Part shown: positions 1 through 8,533 of the stretch, piece by piece
Position numbering within the stretch: position 1 is the stretch's first letter
How the letters are laid out: every line of letters starts with the position of its first letter
Assembly (NCBI GenBank): GCA_964020085.1
Contig: OZ026600.1
Span: 4,711,361 to 4,775,360, forward strand
Source: Micromussa lordhowensis
Lineage: Eukaryota; Cnidaria; Anthozoa; Scleractinia; Lobophylliidae
Direction of reading: 5' to 3'
Length of the DNA stretch: 64,000 nt
Made by a program: the position numbers and the translations under genes
Notes under the pieces: generated by a model
The model's input: the letters and a program-made list of their open reading frames with translations, nothing else
What the model was told of the DNA's origin: nothing
Database searches by the model: none

Positions 1-352
1 GTGTATAAACTTCCTCCTGCGTTTTTGGCTTTGCTCTACCTGGCTTTGACTTTGTTGACTTTGTTGACTTTGTCGCTTTTTTAGACCCTGAGGATAGCCT
101 TTTTCGGATAAGCTCACCAGATCGCTCTATAACTTTATCAGCAGCCTTTTTACCAACTCGTTCTCCCGCATGAGCGACACCAGCTTGTATTGCTTTTTTA
201 GCAAATGGTTTTAAAACCTGTCCAGTTAAAGCACTAGCTACCTTTTTTAGTGGTTTCATAAGATTATCTACTATAATTCCATTGCCACGGTGTTTGTAGA
301 CATATCGTCCCATTCTTGGGTGATAAATCTTTTTGAACTCTCTTGACTTCAT
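1..352 (-). CDS. Basic virion-core-type protein of the Polinton (partial, runs off the window)
   Basis: The frame is open from ATG at 352 to the window edge, about 117 codons, so the C-terminus is missing. The product is lysine- and arginine-rich. It begins MKSREFKKIYHPRMGRYVYK, then has a helix-forming middle part with regularly spaced Lys and Ala, and ends at the edge in a run of KSTKSTKSK type. Such short basic proteins in adenovirus-like and Polinton gene sets bind packaged DNA or the inner capsid; that role here is inference from composition and from the neighbouring virion genes. The start is preceded directly by an AT-rich TTATAT stretch as in the other genes of the element. It lies just downstream of the penton-like gene on the same strand, 6 bp away. 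Confidence 0.6.
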   Translation of the reverse strand, partial: MKSREFKKIYHPRMGRYVYKHRGNGIIVDNLMKPLKKVASALTGQVLKPFAKKAIQAGVAHAGERVGKKAADKVIERSGELIRKRLSSGSKKATKSTKSTKSKPGRAKPKTQEEVYT

Positions 353-358
353 ATATAA

Positions 359-1126
359 TTAAAATGGAACTTTTTTTAAGATTAATGAAAATGCAGTGTC
401 AGCATGATTTAAATAGACTGGTCTTCTTAAGCCATCAGTTACATAGATTCGAACGCTTGAAACTCTTGTTTTATTGATAGGATTGTATATAACACGACGC
501 GGTTCAAGGGTAAAATTGTAAGAAGGTCTGAGCGTTCCTGTACCAAAACTAAAAACAATATCTGATTCTACCCCATCTACTAATGAATCAGAGACTAAAT
601 CACAGTGAATATTTAGGACATCTGTATCTTCTGATAGGTTAGGTACTTTGGGGCTAACGTTTCTCTCATCTCTTAAGATCACCTTATCGAATCCTATTAG
701 TTTACCAAAATTAGATTTACGCAGGTCAAGCTGATAGTTAGCGTCTAAAGTCACTAAGACTCTAAAAGTTGGTTCATCAAAAGTCACCGTGATTGGAAAT
801 TCTTCATCACCATCACCGCCGACTATTTTAGTCTTTTCCTTAATGTAATTATCAATATCAGTGTAATCCCAAACTCCTTTTGGAAAATCAATATCTGTAA
901 ATGTTTTCCCACCGTCTTTACTGTAAGCTATCTTTTGATTGTCGTAACCAGAATTTATATTTGTCCATGTAAAAGCCATTGAAATAATTTTATTAAAACC
1001 AATATACCAAATCCCATCACTGTGTTCATAGTCTAGCGTTCTAGAAAACCTTGTAGTAAAATCACCAGGTCGATTACCAGCTTCATCTTTAACTGCAAAA
1101 CTGCTTAATGAGATTTCTCTCTCCAT
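359..1126 (-). CDS. Penton-like/minor capsid protein candidate, Polinton
   Basis: This 255-residue protein is open throughout, with no signal peptide and no membrane segment. It is rich in short beta-prone stretches, for example IYVTDGLRRPVYLNHAD followed by SLILKK at the C-terminus, and has no coiled coil. The length and beta pattern fit a single jelly-roll penton-type capsid protein; Polinton double jelly-roll major capsid proteins are much longer, so it is not that gene. It lies in a leftward cluster between a PPxY protein (3 bp upstream) and a basic protein. The start at 1126 follows an ATAT stretch. The assignment rests on size, context and general resemblance to cnidarian Polinton proteins and needs a structure prediction; another virion protein is possible. 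Confidence 0.5.
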   Translation of the reverse strand: MEREISLSSFAVKDEAGNRPGDFTTRFSRTLDYEHSDGIWYIGFNKIISMAFTWTNINSGYDNQKIAYSKDGGKTFTDIDFPKGVWDYTDIDNYIKEKTKIVGGDGDEEFPITVTFDEPTFRVLVTLDANYQLDLRKSNFGKLIGFDKVILRDERNVSPKVPNLSEDTDVLNIHCDLVSDSLVDGVESDIVFSFGTGTLRPSYNFTLEPRRVIYNPINKTRVSSVRIYVTDGLRRPVYLNHADTAFSLILKKVPF

Positions 1127-1129
1127 ATA

Positions 1130-2167
1130 TCACACCCTGAAATATTTTTTCACTAACTTTTGATATTGCGACTTATTGATTGATTTTGTTCTTAATAGAG
1201 TGTCTAAGATAGTTTGACCCATATTTCTCATCTTGACACTTGTATTGCCTGCTTCCATTTCACCAATAATTAGTGTTAATTTCTTTAGTAATTCTTGAGC
1301 ATCATTATAGAAATAGACTCCTCTGCCTCTCCTGACGCCACTTCCCTTTGTACTTTTCTTTTTCTGTACTTTTAGATAGTCTCTATATTCTTGAATAGGT
1401 TTTAGTCTACTATCAGCAAATTTATGAGCCATATCTTTTTCTCGCTCTAGCTTTTCTATTACATCTTTTGGCAATCCTTTTTTTATGGCTTGTTTTAGTC
1501 TATTAGTTGTATTTGTCTTAAATTTACTTGTAATACTGCTTATTTCAGAATTTGCTCTTTTTATGTTACTCTCGAGATATTTACTACGTTTAACTGGTGT
1601 CATTTCTGGTTGGGATAATCTCATTTCAACATCATCATAGTTAGGAAGATTTGCACTATCTAAAATTCTATTAATATCTCCTCTATCTAAATCTTCATCA
1701 TCATCATCATCAGGTGGTGATTCAATTGCTAAAGGTCCTTCTTCCACAAAAGAATATTCTGGTGGTAAAGATTCATCTCCTCCTAGATTCCAAAAACTAG
1801 GATCCATTTCATATTTTGGTGGCGCGCCTTTAGGTATTATTTGTTTTTCTGCCTGGGGCGCTACGTAATCTTGGAGATCTAATAATCCTTCTACATCCAT
1901 ATCTTCATATGGATCTACTTCTGGTGCATAATCAATCGCTTCTGGTTTACCCGCTGGGGCAGGACGTATTCTCATTTGCGGTCTATTCTTAGGCTTTTGT
2001 GCCTTTAACCCATCTATGATTTCATCTAGTCTAAATGATTTTGTTATCCGCTGGTCAGAAGTCTTACTCTTTATCTTCTCTTCAGTGATCTCATCATAAA
2101 GCTGATTCTTCATCCTTCCAGTCTCAGTCCGTTTCTGAGCTAATCGTTTCCAATTTGAGAGACTCAT
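1130..2167 (-). CDS. Polinton internal virion protein with two PPxY motifs
   Basis: The 345-residue product has a basic N-terminal third, a proline-rich and acidic middle and a basic helical C-terminal third. PPKY at residues 116-119 and PPEY at 135-138 are PPxY motifs, which in other viruses bind WW domains of NEDD4-type ubiquitin ligases. Five aspartates run at 153-157. The last 70 residues, from about GRGVYFYNDAQELLKK, look like a conserved helical domain. Adenovirus protein VI also carries a PPxY motif, so a membrane-lytic or internal capsid role is possible, but this is inference. It is the first gene of the leftward cluster; its start at 2167 faces the ATPase start at 2238 across a 70-bp AT-rich divergent promoter region. 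Confidence 0.6.
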   Translation of the reverse strand: MSLSNWKRLAQKRTETGRMKNQLYDEITEEKIKSKTSDQRITKSFRLDEIIDGLKAQKPKNRPQMRIRPAPAGKPEAIDYAPEVDPYEDMDVEGLLDLQDYVAPQAEKQIIPKGAPPKYEMDPSFWNLGGDESLPPEYSFVEEGPLAIESPPDDDDDEDLDRGDINRILDSANLPNYDDVEMRLSQPEMTPVKRSKYLESNIKRANSEISSITSKFKTNTTNRLKQAIKKGLPKDVIEKLEREKDMAHKFADSRLKPIQEYRDYLKVQKKKSTKGSGVRRGRGVYFYNDAQELLKKLTLIIGEMEAGNTSVKMRNMGQTILDTLLRTKSINKSQYQKLVKKYFRV

Positions 2168-2237
2168 ATAATATTTATATTTTTTATATTATGTGGCATA
2201 ATATGAGTCATTTATTAAAAAAATATTAATTATATAG
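2168..2237. promoter_or_regulatory. Divergent AT-rich promoter region between virion-gene clusters
   Basis: The 70 bp between the two divergent starts are almost pure A and T apart from a short GTGGC island. TATATA-like strings abut both start codons, ATTATATAG before the ATPase and an ATTAT stretch before the PPxY gene. It must hold the control signals for at least the first gene in each direction. No factor site is recognised. Confidence 0.55.
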
Positions 2238-2876
2238 ATGAAAATTCCTAATTATGATTCAGCTTCTAATAATGACAGCAATTTCAAACGACTGCTACCT
2301 TATATGCCTTCAGACAATTTTCGAATGTTAATTTGTGGACCAAGCGGTTGTGGTAAAACTAACGTTCTCATGCATATGCTTTGTAATCCTCTACTCTACT
2401 ATGATAAGATTTACTTGTTTTCAAAAAATCTTGAGCAACCAAAGTACAGACAACTATTAGAAACATTTCAACCCATTTCAGAAGAGGTTGGTTATGATGT
2501 CATAGAAGAGAGTAATGGTGATGTCATTCCTCTGGAAAGCCTAGACCACGATAATCAAAAAATAGTTATCTTTGATGACTTTGCTTGTGAACGAAACCAA
2601 AAACCTCTCATTGAATATTTTATTGGTGGCCGTCATAAAAATTGCAGTGTAATCTATTTAAGTCAATCTTATTATCTCACTCCCAAAGACATCAGGTTGA
2701 ATTGCTCTCATTTTTGTATTTTTGACTCTCCAAGTAATGCAGAGACAGCAAGAATGTGTAAAGAAGTCAATGTACCTAAGAAGCGATTCGAGAGTGCGAC
2801 TAGTGAGCCTTATAGTTTTGCGTACATTGATAAGACAAAAAAGACAATCAGAAAAAATTTCAATGAAAATATATAG
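2238..2876 (+). CDS. FtsK/HerA-type (A32-like) genome-packaging ATPase, Polinton
   Basis: The 212-residue protein has a Walker A motif GPSGCGKT at 34-41, a Walker B motif KIVIFDDF at 108-115 and a following IYLSQSYY strand at 139-146 that supplies the sensor glutamine. This motif series and length are those of A32-type packaging ATPases of Polintons, adintoviruses and related double jelly-roll viruses, which pump DNA into the capsid. It is the clearest marker of the element. The gene is intact and starts 70 bp from the divergent PPxY gene. It ends two bases short of the next ATG, so both genes are probably read from one transcript. Confidence 0.9.
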   Translation: MKIPNYDSASNNDSNFKRLLPYMPSDNFRMLICGPSGCGKTNVLMHMLCNPLLYYDKIYLFSKNLEQPKYRQLLETFQPISEEVGYDVIEESNGDVIPLESLDHDNQKIVIFDDFACERNQKPLIEYFIGGRHKNCSVIYLSQSYYLTPKDIRLNCSHFCIFDSPSNAETARMCKEVNVPKKRFESATSEPYSFAYIDKTKKTIRKNFNENI

Positions 2877-2877
2877 G

Positions 2878-3111
2878 ATGGATAGAATTAGTTTGCCGAG
2901 AAGATTAACACACGAAATATTTAATGTGTTTAATGAGATAAATTTTTTATTAGAGAATCTTACTAGTAAACTAGAATGTTTAAAAGAAGTTGAAAAAAAA
3001 TACAACGAATCTATTTCTGATGAAATATTATTATTAATTAAAAATCTCAAAATGTTAGATTCTGATTACTTAAGAGATCGAGAAGAAGAAGAAGAAGAAG
3101 AAGAAATTTAA
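2878..3111 (+). CDS. Small acidic helical protein, Polinton
   Basis: This 77-residue frame starts at 2878, one base after the ATPase stop, and is preceded by an AATATATAGG stretch like the other starts; the same frame is open further upstream inside the ATPase gene, but that overlap looks like a shadow. The protein is predicted all helical with heptad-like leucines and ends in a run of glutamates coded by repeated GAA/GAG. I do not recognise a family. Position between the packaging ATPase and the fibre gene suggests a small structural or assembly role, which is inference. Confidence 0.55.
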   Translation: MDRISLPRRLTHEIFNVFNEINFLLENLTSKLECLKEVEKKYNESISDEILLLIKNLKMLDSDYLRDREEEEEEEEI

Positions 3112-3126
3112 TTTAGTATATTATAT

Positions 3127-6100
3127 ATGGGTTTTAGCAATGGACAACTTGAATCAACATCAGCAACAGGAAGAGGTGAAAAAGGTGATCCTGGTTTACC
3201 TGGAATTGGATTTAGTCTAACTGATGATGGTAATTTTGATATTGATAGTAAGCGATTAACTGAAGTAGCCCTTCCTATCGATAATAATGATGCAGCAACA
3301 AAAGAGTATGTAGATAATAACCTACCAGCTATTGATTTGTCACCTTATCTGAAAAGAGATGGAACAACTTCAATGACTGGTCATTTAAATATGAATAATC
3401 ATAAGATTAGTGATTTAGAAGATGCTACGGATGATAATGATGCTGTACCTCTAAAACAATTAAAGGAGATGACAACAGATCATAGGACAAATTATCATTT
3501 GCAACCTAGTTTTACTTTTTATAAAGATTTTGGTGATAAAGCAGAATGTACTAAAGGATCTATACCTATTCCTGGGCACACTGATCATTTTGAACTATTA
3601 GAAGCGCCTCGAGAAGGGGCGCAATCTGGTTATGCTTATTCTACTGTTCGACTAGTGAACAATTTAGAAATAGATCCTAATTATTCTATCGTTTTTGAAA
3701 TATTTGGATATGATGGAACAAATATAGTTACAGATGGTGATTCAGATAGGCTATTATTTACAAATGTCACTGGTAATGCAAACATAATTGATTTTAGTCA
3801 TGATTGGTTTAGCAATTACGCAAAAGCTTACATAATATTTAATAGTTCTAAAAGAGATGTGAACATCCGTTTACAATTTCGATATTATGGTTCCAGTAAC
3901 TCTAATTTTAAATTTCTATTTTTTAGTAGATGTGTCAAAGGAATACAAAGGACTAGTTTTGATCATAGATTATTTAATGTTAAAAGTACTGATTTTTCAG
4001 GAACAATATTAAATTTTGAACCGATCAATATGAATAATGAAAAGATAATCAATATTGGTAATCCTACTGACTCTAAAGATGCAACAAGCAAAGAATATGT
4101 TGACGATGAAGACGCTAAACAGGATATTGCTATTAATGATTTATCTTCTAGAAAAGCAGATAGGTCAGAAGTATTACTCCTAAACGGAAGCCAAAACATG
4201 ACTGGTAATCTTTCTATGAATGGAAATAGGATTTTTAGCTTACCTATTCCAACTGGGCCGCAGCAACCTGTGACAAAGACTTATTTAGAAAGTCAAATTG
4301 CTTCCATACCACAGTCTGATTTAAGTCTTTATCTCAAAGTAGATGGTTCTCGTGCTATGACTGGAAATCTCAAGATGAATGACAATAAAATAACAGATTT
4401 AGAGACTCAAGATGATGTCCCAATCATTGATTACCCTAATTATGTAAAAGATTCTAAAATGGCTGTTAATAAACTTTATGTCAATGAAAACTTTTTAAAA
4501 TTAAAAGGTGATGACTATGACTTAAAAGGTAAACGGATAAGAAATACTGAACCATATGGTGTCAATACTTTTGATACAAATGATTTGGTCTCCAAGGCAT
4601 TTGTCTTAGCAGAAATAAGTAAGCTACCTACAGATGTATTAAAATTGGATGGTTCACGTGCTATGACAGGTACTCTCCAAATGGGTGATAATGCTATCAC
4701 TGGAATTAGGAGTAGTTCAGCAGACGATGCAGCCCTAACTGTTGGAGGAGCTAAGTCTACATATCTGCCCCTTACTGGTGATCGAGGGATGCAAGGAAAT
4801 CTCGATATGGGAGGAAATTCTATTAGAAATATTAAACCTTTTGTTGAAGATGACTCAAGTCAAGCAGCACAAAATGCTCAATCCAATGATGTTATTAACT
4901 TTGGGTATTTTCACGGACAGAGAGGTCAACTAAAAAGACAAATAAATGATGTCGCTGCAGCAGCTCTTAACAGGAAAAATCCTTATCCCATGGAAGGAGA
5001 TCTCGATATGGCCAATCATAGCATTATCCGTTTGAAAGATCCAAATTCATCAGATAGCTTTCACGCTTCCAATGTTAACTATGTTAATAGGACAATTAGT
5101 GATAATAACGCTGTTATTAACTCTTTGATAGAAGATAAAGTGAGTGAAGCAGAAGCACTTAATATTAAAGCAAACCGACAAGAGAATGAATTCTCTTTTG
5201 TTATGGATGATGACCTATTTAAAGAAGATGATGATGATATTACTAAAGCTGGAAAAAAAGATAGAGATTTTTATCAAATTAAACGAGAGACTTATCGATT
5301 TAAAATTAAGTATGATGATTCCATCCATTATTATAGTACTCGATTAACTATTGATTTAAAATCATTAGATTTAGGTGAGTATACATTAGCTTTTGAAATG
5401 TATTATGGTAATAAAGTAGATCATGACGAAGTGGTTGTCGACGCTGTATCTGATACTTTGAATGTTTCACGTAATAATACAAATACTTTTTCTGATCATA
5501 GTAGAACAATTATCAATTTTCATAAATATGGAAACATTGGGATTATTGATTTAGATATTGATTTAACTTTAAAGTACAGGAGTGGTGAAACTTATGATTT
5601 TTTCACAAACATCTTTGTAGTTGTTTATGGTGTAAGTGGTCATCAGAATGACGTTGACCCACGAATTTGGGATAGATTCTATACCATCAGAAACAAAGTT
5701 ATTAATTATGAAGCACCTATAGATATGGGTAATCGTCAGATAAAAGGATTATCTGATGGGAATGAAAACGGTGATGCTGTTAATGTGAAACAACTGAATG
5801 AAACAGAAGATAATGTTGTAAAATATGTTGATGGTGAAATTGCAAAAGTAAATAGTGAAATTGCAAAAGAAAATCCTACTATTAATGAAAATAAAAATGT
5901 TATAGAATTAATAGTAAAATATATATTAAGTAATGATTCAAAGATTTCTTTAATAAAAGATTTGTATTTTTCTGATAGTAATGAAGGTAGAACACCAAAT
6001 ACATATGCGTTTGTAACTACTGGTGATAACACAGGTGATTTTACTTTTTATTATGTCTTCCAGCATAGTGCAATTACTAATAATGTAATGGCTGTACATT

Positions 6101-6465
6101 TTGATATTAAGAATACAAGAGGTGTATTTATTTTTGTTGATAAAAGCAAAGTAGTAATTTCACGTAATCCTACAATAGATGAACCATCTTTAAGATCATT
6201 TAATATTCCAAATAATTCTTTAGGAAAGCAAGTCCTATTTTGGATTTGGGTAAAAGGCACAGTTATGAATATAATTTTTAGTGGAATTAGTGCTCCAATT
6301 AATGTGGGTAATGCTTTTGTAGATACTACTATAAGAAGAGTAAATGTAGAAGATAATCCTTTCACTAAGGTGAGAGGATTAATAACTAAAAATATTTATG
6401 ATAATACCAGTCAAGCTTATCAGTTAATAAAAGAATTTGAGAAGAGCGAAGGAACTATTATATAA
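3127..6465 (+). CDS. Large fibre-like attachment protein with about ten tail-fibre repeats
   Basis: The 1112-residue protein begins with a short N-terminal tag (MGFSNGQ) and a brief collagen-like GEKGDPGLPGIG stretch. Along its length are about ten copies of a 30-40 residue motif of the form MTG-L-M-I-DL followed by DA-TK-YVD, as in phage and virus tail fibres that form trimeric shafts. Between repeats lie longer beta-rich regions at about 120-285, 690-870 and 950-1100, possible receptor-binding knobs. No signal peptide is seen. It is open over its full length. The next gene repeats the N-terminal layout, so the two are paralogous fibres sharing an anchor and differing in heads. Start is preceded by ATTATAT. 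Function as a host-attachment fibre is inference from the architecture. Confidence 0.75.
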   Translation: MGFSNGQLESTSATGRGEKGDPGLPGIGFSLTDDGNFDIDSKRLTEVALPIDNNDAATKEYVDNNLPAIDLSPYLKRDGTTSMTGHLNMNNHKISDLEDATDDNDAVPLKQLKEMTTDHRTNYHLQPSFTFYKDFGDKAECTKGSIPIPGHTDHFELLEAPREGAQSGYAYSTVRLVNNLEIDPNYSIVFEIFGYDGTNIVTDGDSDRLLFTNVTGNANIIDFSHDWFSNYAKAYIIFNSSKRDVNIRLQFRYYGSSNSNFKFLFFSRCVKGIQRTSFDHRLFNVKSTDFSGTILNFEPINMNNEKIINIGNPTDSKDATSKEYVDDEDAKQDIAINDLSSRKADRSEVLLLNGSQNMTGNLSMNGNRIFSLPIPTGPQQPVTKTYLESQIASIPQSDLSLYLKVDGSRAMTGNLKMNDNKITDLETQDDVPIIDYPNYVKDSKMAVNKLYVNENFLKLKGDDYDLKGKRIRNTEPYGVNTFDTNDLVSKAFVLAEISKLPTDVLKLDGSRAMTGTLQMGDNAITGIRSSSADDAALTVGGAKSTYLPLTGDRGMQGNLDMGGNSIRNIKPFVEDDSSQAAQNAQSNDVINFGYFHGQRGQLKRQINDVAAAALNRKNPYPMEGDLDMANHSIIRLKDPNSSDSFHASNVNYVNRTISDNNAVINSLIEDKVSEAEALNIKANRQENEFSFVMDDDLFKEDDDDITKAGKKDRDFYQIKRETYRFKIKYDDSIHYYSTRLTIDLKSLDLGEYTLAFEMYYGNKVDHDEVVVDAVSDTLNVSRNNTNTFSDHSRTIINFHKYGNIGIIDLDIDLTLKYRSGETYDFFTNIFVVVYGVSGHQNDVDPRIWDRFYTIRNKVINYEAPIDMGNRQIKGLSDGNENGDAVNVKQLNETEDNVVKYVDGEIAKVNSEIAKENPTINENKNVIELIVKYILSNDSKISLIKDLYFSDSNEGRTPNTYAFVTTGDNTGDFTFYYVFQHSAITNNVMAVHFDIKNTRGVFIFVDKSKVVISRNPTIDEPSLRSFNIPNNSLGKQVLFWIWVKGTVMNIIFSGISAPINVGNAFVDTTIRRVNVEDNPFTKVRGLITKNIYDNTSQAYQLIKEFEKSEGTII

Positions 6466-6476
6466 TATAAATATAT

Positions 6477-7226
6477 ATGGGATTTACAAATGGGCAACAT
6501 GAAAAACCATCAACGACAGGAAAAGTAGAAAAGGTTAAAAAAGGAATAGGCTTAAAATTAACTCCAGACAACCATTTCCATTTACAAAACAAGAGATTAA
6601 CTAACATTTCCGCTCCAATAAATGATCACGACGCAACCACTAAACGTTTCGTATCTGATTTATTAAAGACAAAAGCAGCAACTACATACGTTAACAATGA
6701 ACTAGCTAAAAAGACTAACTCATCAGCTTTAAAGGATTACGCTTTAATTACTGATTTAGGAACTTTAGCAATCGAATTCAATGATGCATTAAAAAGCAAA
6801 GTCGATTACAATGATTTAGAGACTAAGACGCAAAGTACAAATACCTCTGTCCACCCGTTCATCACAGTCTATGCAGAAGAGAATGGACCACTGATTAAAA
6901 GTACACTCCAATGGAGTTTCGGTAATGGATGTGAGCGAAATAAGCAATATGGTTGGCCTAGTCCTGTAGACGGTAAAATAGTTCGTGGCAGCATTTGTGT
7001 TTGCGCGGGCAATAGGCAAGCATCTGAAGTGATCGTCGGCTTAGTACACAATGGTGCTGATAAAGATTTAAAAATTATCAAACCTGCGGATGAGTGGTCA
7101 AAGATGACTATTTTCAGCGATCCGATTACGATACGAGCCGGTGACACGATCAATTTTCGAAGCAAAACATCGAATTCATCTGTAACACACGCGATGGTAA
7201 ACTTATTGATCGAAATTGATGTCTAG
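6477..7226 (+). CDS. Short fibre-like protein, paralogue of the large fibre
   Basis: The 249-residue protein starts MGFTNGQ and repeats the layout of its neighbour's first 65 residues, including the RLTNISAPINDHDATTK motif that corresponds to one tail-fibre repeat. After a coiled-coil-like linker at about 65-115 comes a beta-rich C-terminal domain of about 125 residues rich in small and polar residues, likely a jelly-roll-type head. It lacks the repeated shaft of the large fibre. It lies 11 bp downstream of that gene, behind an AAATATAT stretch. I infer a second, shorter attachment fibre, comparable in plan to adenoviruses with two fibre genes. The gene is intact. Confidence 0.7.
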   Translation: MGFTNGQHEKPSTTGKVEKVKKGIGLKLTPDNHFHLQNKRLTNISAPINDHDATTKRFVSDLLKTKAATTYVNNELAKKTNSSALKDYALITDLGTLAIEFNDALKSKVDYNDLETKTQSTNTSVHPFITVYAEENGPLIKSTLQWSFGNGCERNKQYGWPSPVDGKIVRGSICVCAGNRQASEVIVGLVHNGADKDLKIIKPADEWSKMTIFSDPITIRAGDTINFRSKTSNSSVTHAMVNLLIEIDV

Positions 7227-7237
7227 TATGAAAATAT

Positions 7238-7374
7238 ATGAAGCGTGTCTGATGCAAATGAGTTTCAGACACGTCAGATATTTGAAACGCTTCATCCACC
7301 CACGCTAAATTAATGGCTTGCCTGATGCGCATGGGTGGATGAACCGTGTCTTATATGTGAAGCGTGGGTGGATG
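7238..7374. repeat. Inverted-repeat cluster downstream of fibre 2
   Basis: ATGAAGCGT at 7238-7246 pairs with ACGCTTCAT at 7287-7295, enclosing a second hairpin GTGTCTG/CAGACAC. CATCCACCCACGCT at 7293-7306 pairs exactly with its complement at 7361-7374. The two hairpins overlap by three bases, so they may be alternatives. It starts 12 bp after the fibre stop, where a transcript end hairpin would be expected; a terminator or processing role is inference. Confidence 0.6.
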
Positions 7375-7469
7375 GAAAAAAGTGCACCACATGCTCGAGA
7401 AAACCGGGTTGGTGCAATATAAATATTCCAATTGAATTGAGTAGAGAAACAGCGAGCAAATGGTGGTGC

Positions 7470-7715
7470 TTTTGGAGGTGGGGAATGGCCGCCCCTGAAT
7501 CCTGATACGGCACGTGCAGGCGCTTGTTAGGGATAGTAGGGTGAGACCGTCTACGGTGATAACCCTCGGGTGAACCCGTCCCGGCCCAGTAGATAACTGG
7601 GGGTGCTCAGAGGTCTTTCGGGATCTCAAACACGCGAGCGACAGCCGCCTTGTCAGCGGCGCGAAAGTCCTAGCCGAGACTAGGCAAGTAACAGCCACCG
7701 AGCACCCCCGACCAG
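7470..7715 (+). ncRNA. GC-rich, highly base-paired stretch: candidate structured RNA
   Basis: Composition jumps from AT-rich to GC-rich for about 245 bp with no convincing reading frame. Nested pairings can be read directly. GGGGGTGCTC (7599-7608) pairs with GAGCACCCCC (7700-7709) and encloses GAGGTC/GATCTC, GCCGC/GCGGC and CCTAG/CTAGG hairpins. Upstream are AGGGT/ACCCT around ACCG-TCTA-CGGT, then CGGG-TGAA-CCCG and CCCAGT/ACTGGG. Such dense local pairing is unusual for spacer DNA. I do not recognise a known ribozyme, intron or riboswitch core. The strand is assumed from the flanking genes and would fold similarly on the other strand. Confidence 0.45.
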
Positions 7716-7771
7716 GGTTTTGTCATTTTTTGTCACGCATTTTAGAAAAATTTATCTTATCCAAAGAATAG

Positions 7772-8031
7772 ATGGATATCAAAAGTTTATCTTCTTTGAT
7801 AGATGAAAGTAGAAAGTTTATTAAAATTTCTCTCGAAAAGAGGGGAAAAAATCAATCACATCTTTTGAAAAGTTTGAAGGTTTCAATTTAAAAGATTGGA
7901 AGAAAAAGTTAGCGTGTAACGGTTTTATTAGAGACCAAACTGTAAACCTTCAAGGTGATCAAACTGAAAAAATATATGATGAATTAATCCAAATGGGCTA
8001 TGATAGTGATCAAATTGTTTTTAATTTATAA
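7772..8031 (+). pseudogene. Small Polinton gene broken by a frameshift
   Basis: A frame opens with ATG at 7772 and runs 39 codons to a stop at 7889. A second frame overlaps it and runs on to a stop at 8029, with coding-like composition and strings such as FEGFNLKDWKKKLACNGF. The two join around the homopolymer run GGGGAAAAAA near 7846-7856. That pattern is what a one- or two-base indel in a gene of about 85 codons gives, either a real mutation or an assembly error. I recognise no family. Confidence 0.5.
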
Positions 8032-8050
8032 ATATAATAAAAATAATATA

Positions 8051-8533
8051 ATGGTGGCTAAAAAGAATATTTTCGATTGGAATCATATTTCAGACAAATT
8101 ATCGACTGATGAAGTAGACGAACTAAAGTCTTATTATCTAAGCTATCATAGGAAATGTTGGGCTTTCAAAATGGCTTACAAAAGATTCAAATTGCTCAAA
8201 TTCATTGGTAATTCACTCTCTGTTCTGACCGCTTCAGGTGGAATTGCTAGCGCTATTGCTACTGGTGGTATCAGTCTCATAGCGATTAGTACAGTGGCAT
8301 TATTAGTTAAAGGATATATGGAACACAAAGGTTTAGACTTAAAAATTCAAAATTGTACCTATGCCTATCAAAGTTACCAGCATTTGTTAATAATGATTCG
8401 AGAAGCGATGCGCTCAGGTGATCTTAACCGAGAAAGTTTAATTAATCAAATGACAAGTGTTGACAATTTTGTGATTGATAATAGTCCAATTGTTGATAAA
8501 TATTTAAAGATGTATGACGCTAAAATGTCTTAA
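8051..8533 (+). CDS. Two-helix membrane protein of the Polinton
   Basis: The 160-residue product has a charged helical N-terminus, a glycine/alanine/serine-rich hydrophobic hairpin at about residues 50-90 that looks like two membrane helices, and a polar helical C-terminus ending near DNSPIVDKYLKMYD. The frame also has an ATG at 8000, but the ATG at 8051 follows an AT-rich AATAATATA string like the other starts, and the upstream part overlaps the preceding frame, so 8051 is preferred. The layout resembles small 2-TM proteins with cytoplasmic flanks; no named family is certain. It is the last gene before the element's end. Confidence 0.6.
   Translation: MVAKKNIFDWNHISDKLSTDEVDELKSYYLSYHRKCWAFKMAYKRFKLLKFIGNSLSVLTASGGIASAIATGGISLIAISTVALLVKGYMEHKGLDLKIQNCTYAYQSYQHLLIMIREAMRSGDLNRESLINQMTSVDNFVIDNSPIVDKYLKMYDAKMS

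Noticed and set aside
2722..2877. N-terminal extension of the small acidic protein
   Set aside because: It lies entirely within the packaging ATPase gene in another frame; the ATG at 2878 has the usual start context.
7240..7300. CTGATGC with GAAAC as a hammerhead in the Polinton
   Set aside because: The core needs A where C stands, and the string is better explained by the GTGTCTG/CAGACAC hairpin.
7310..7698. Minus-strand frames across the GC-rich stretch
   Set aside because: They overlap each other, have no domains, and follow the inverted repeats of the structured region.
8000..8050. Upstream ATG of the membrane-protein frame
   Set aside because: It overlaps the preceding frameshifted gene, and the AT-rich start signal lies before the ATG at 8051 instead.
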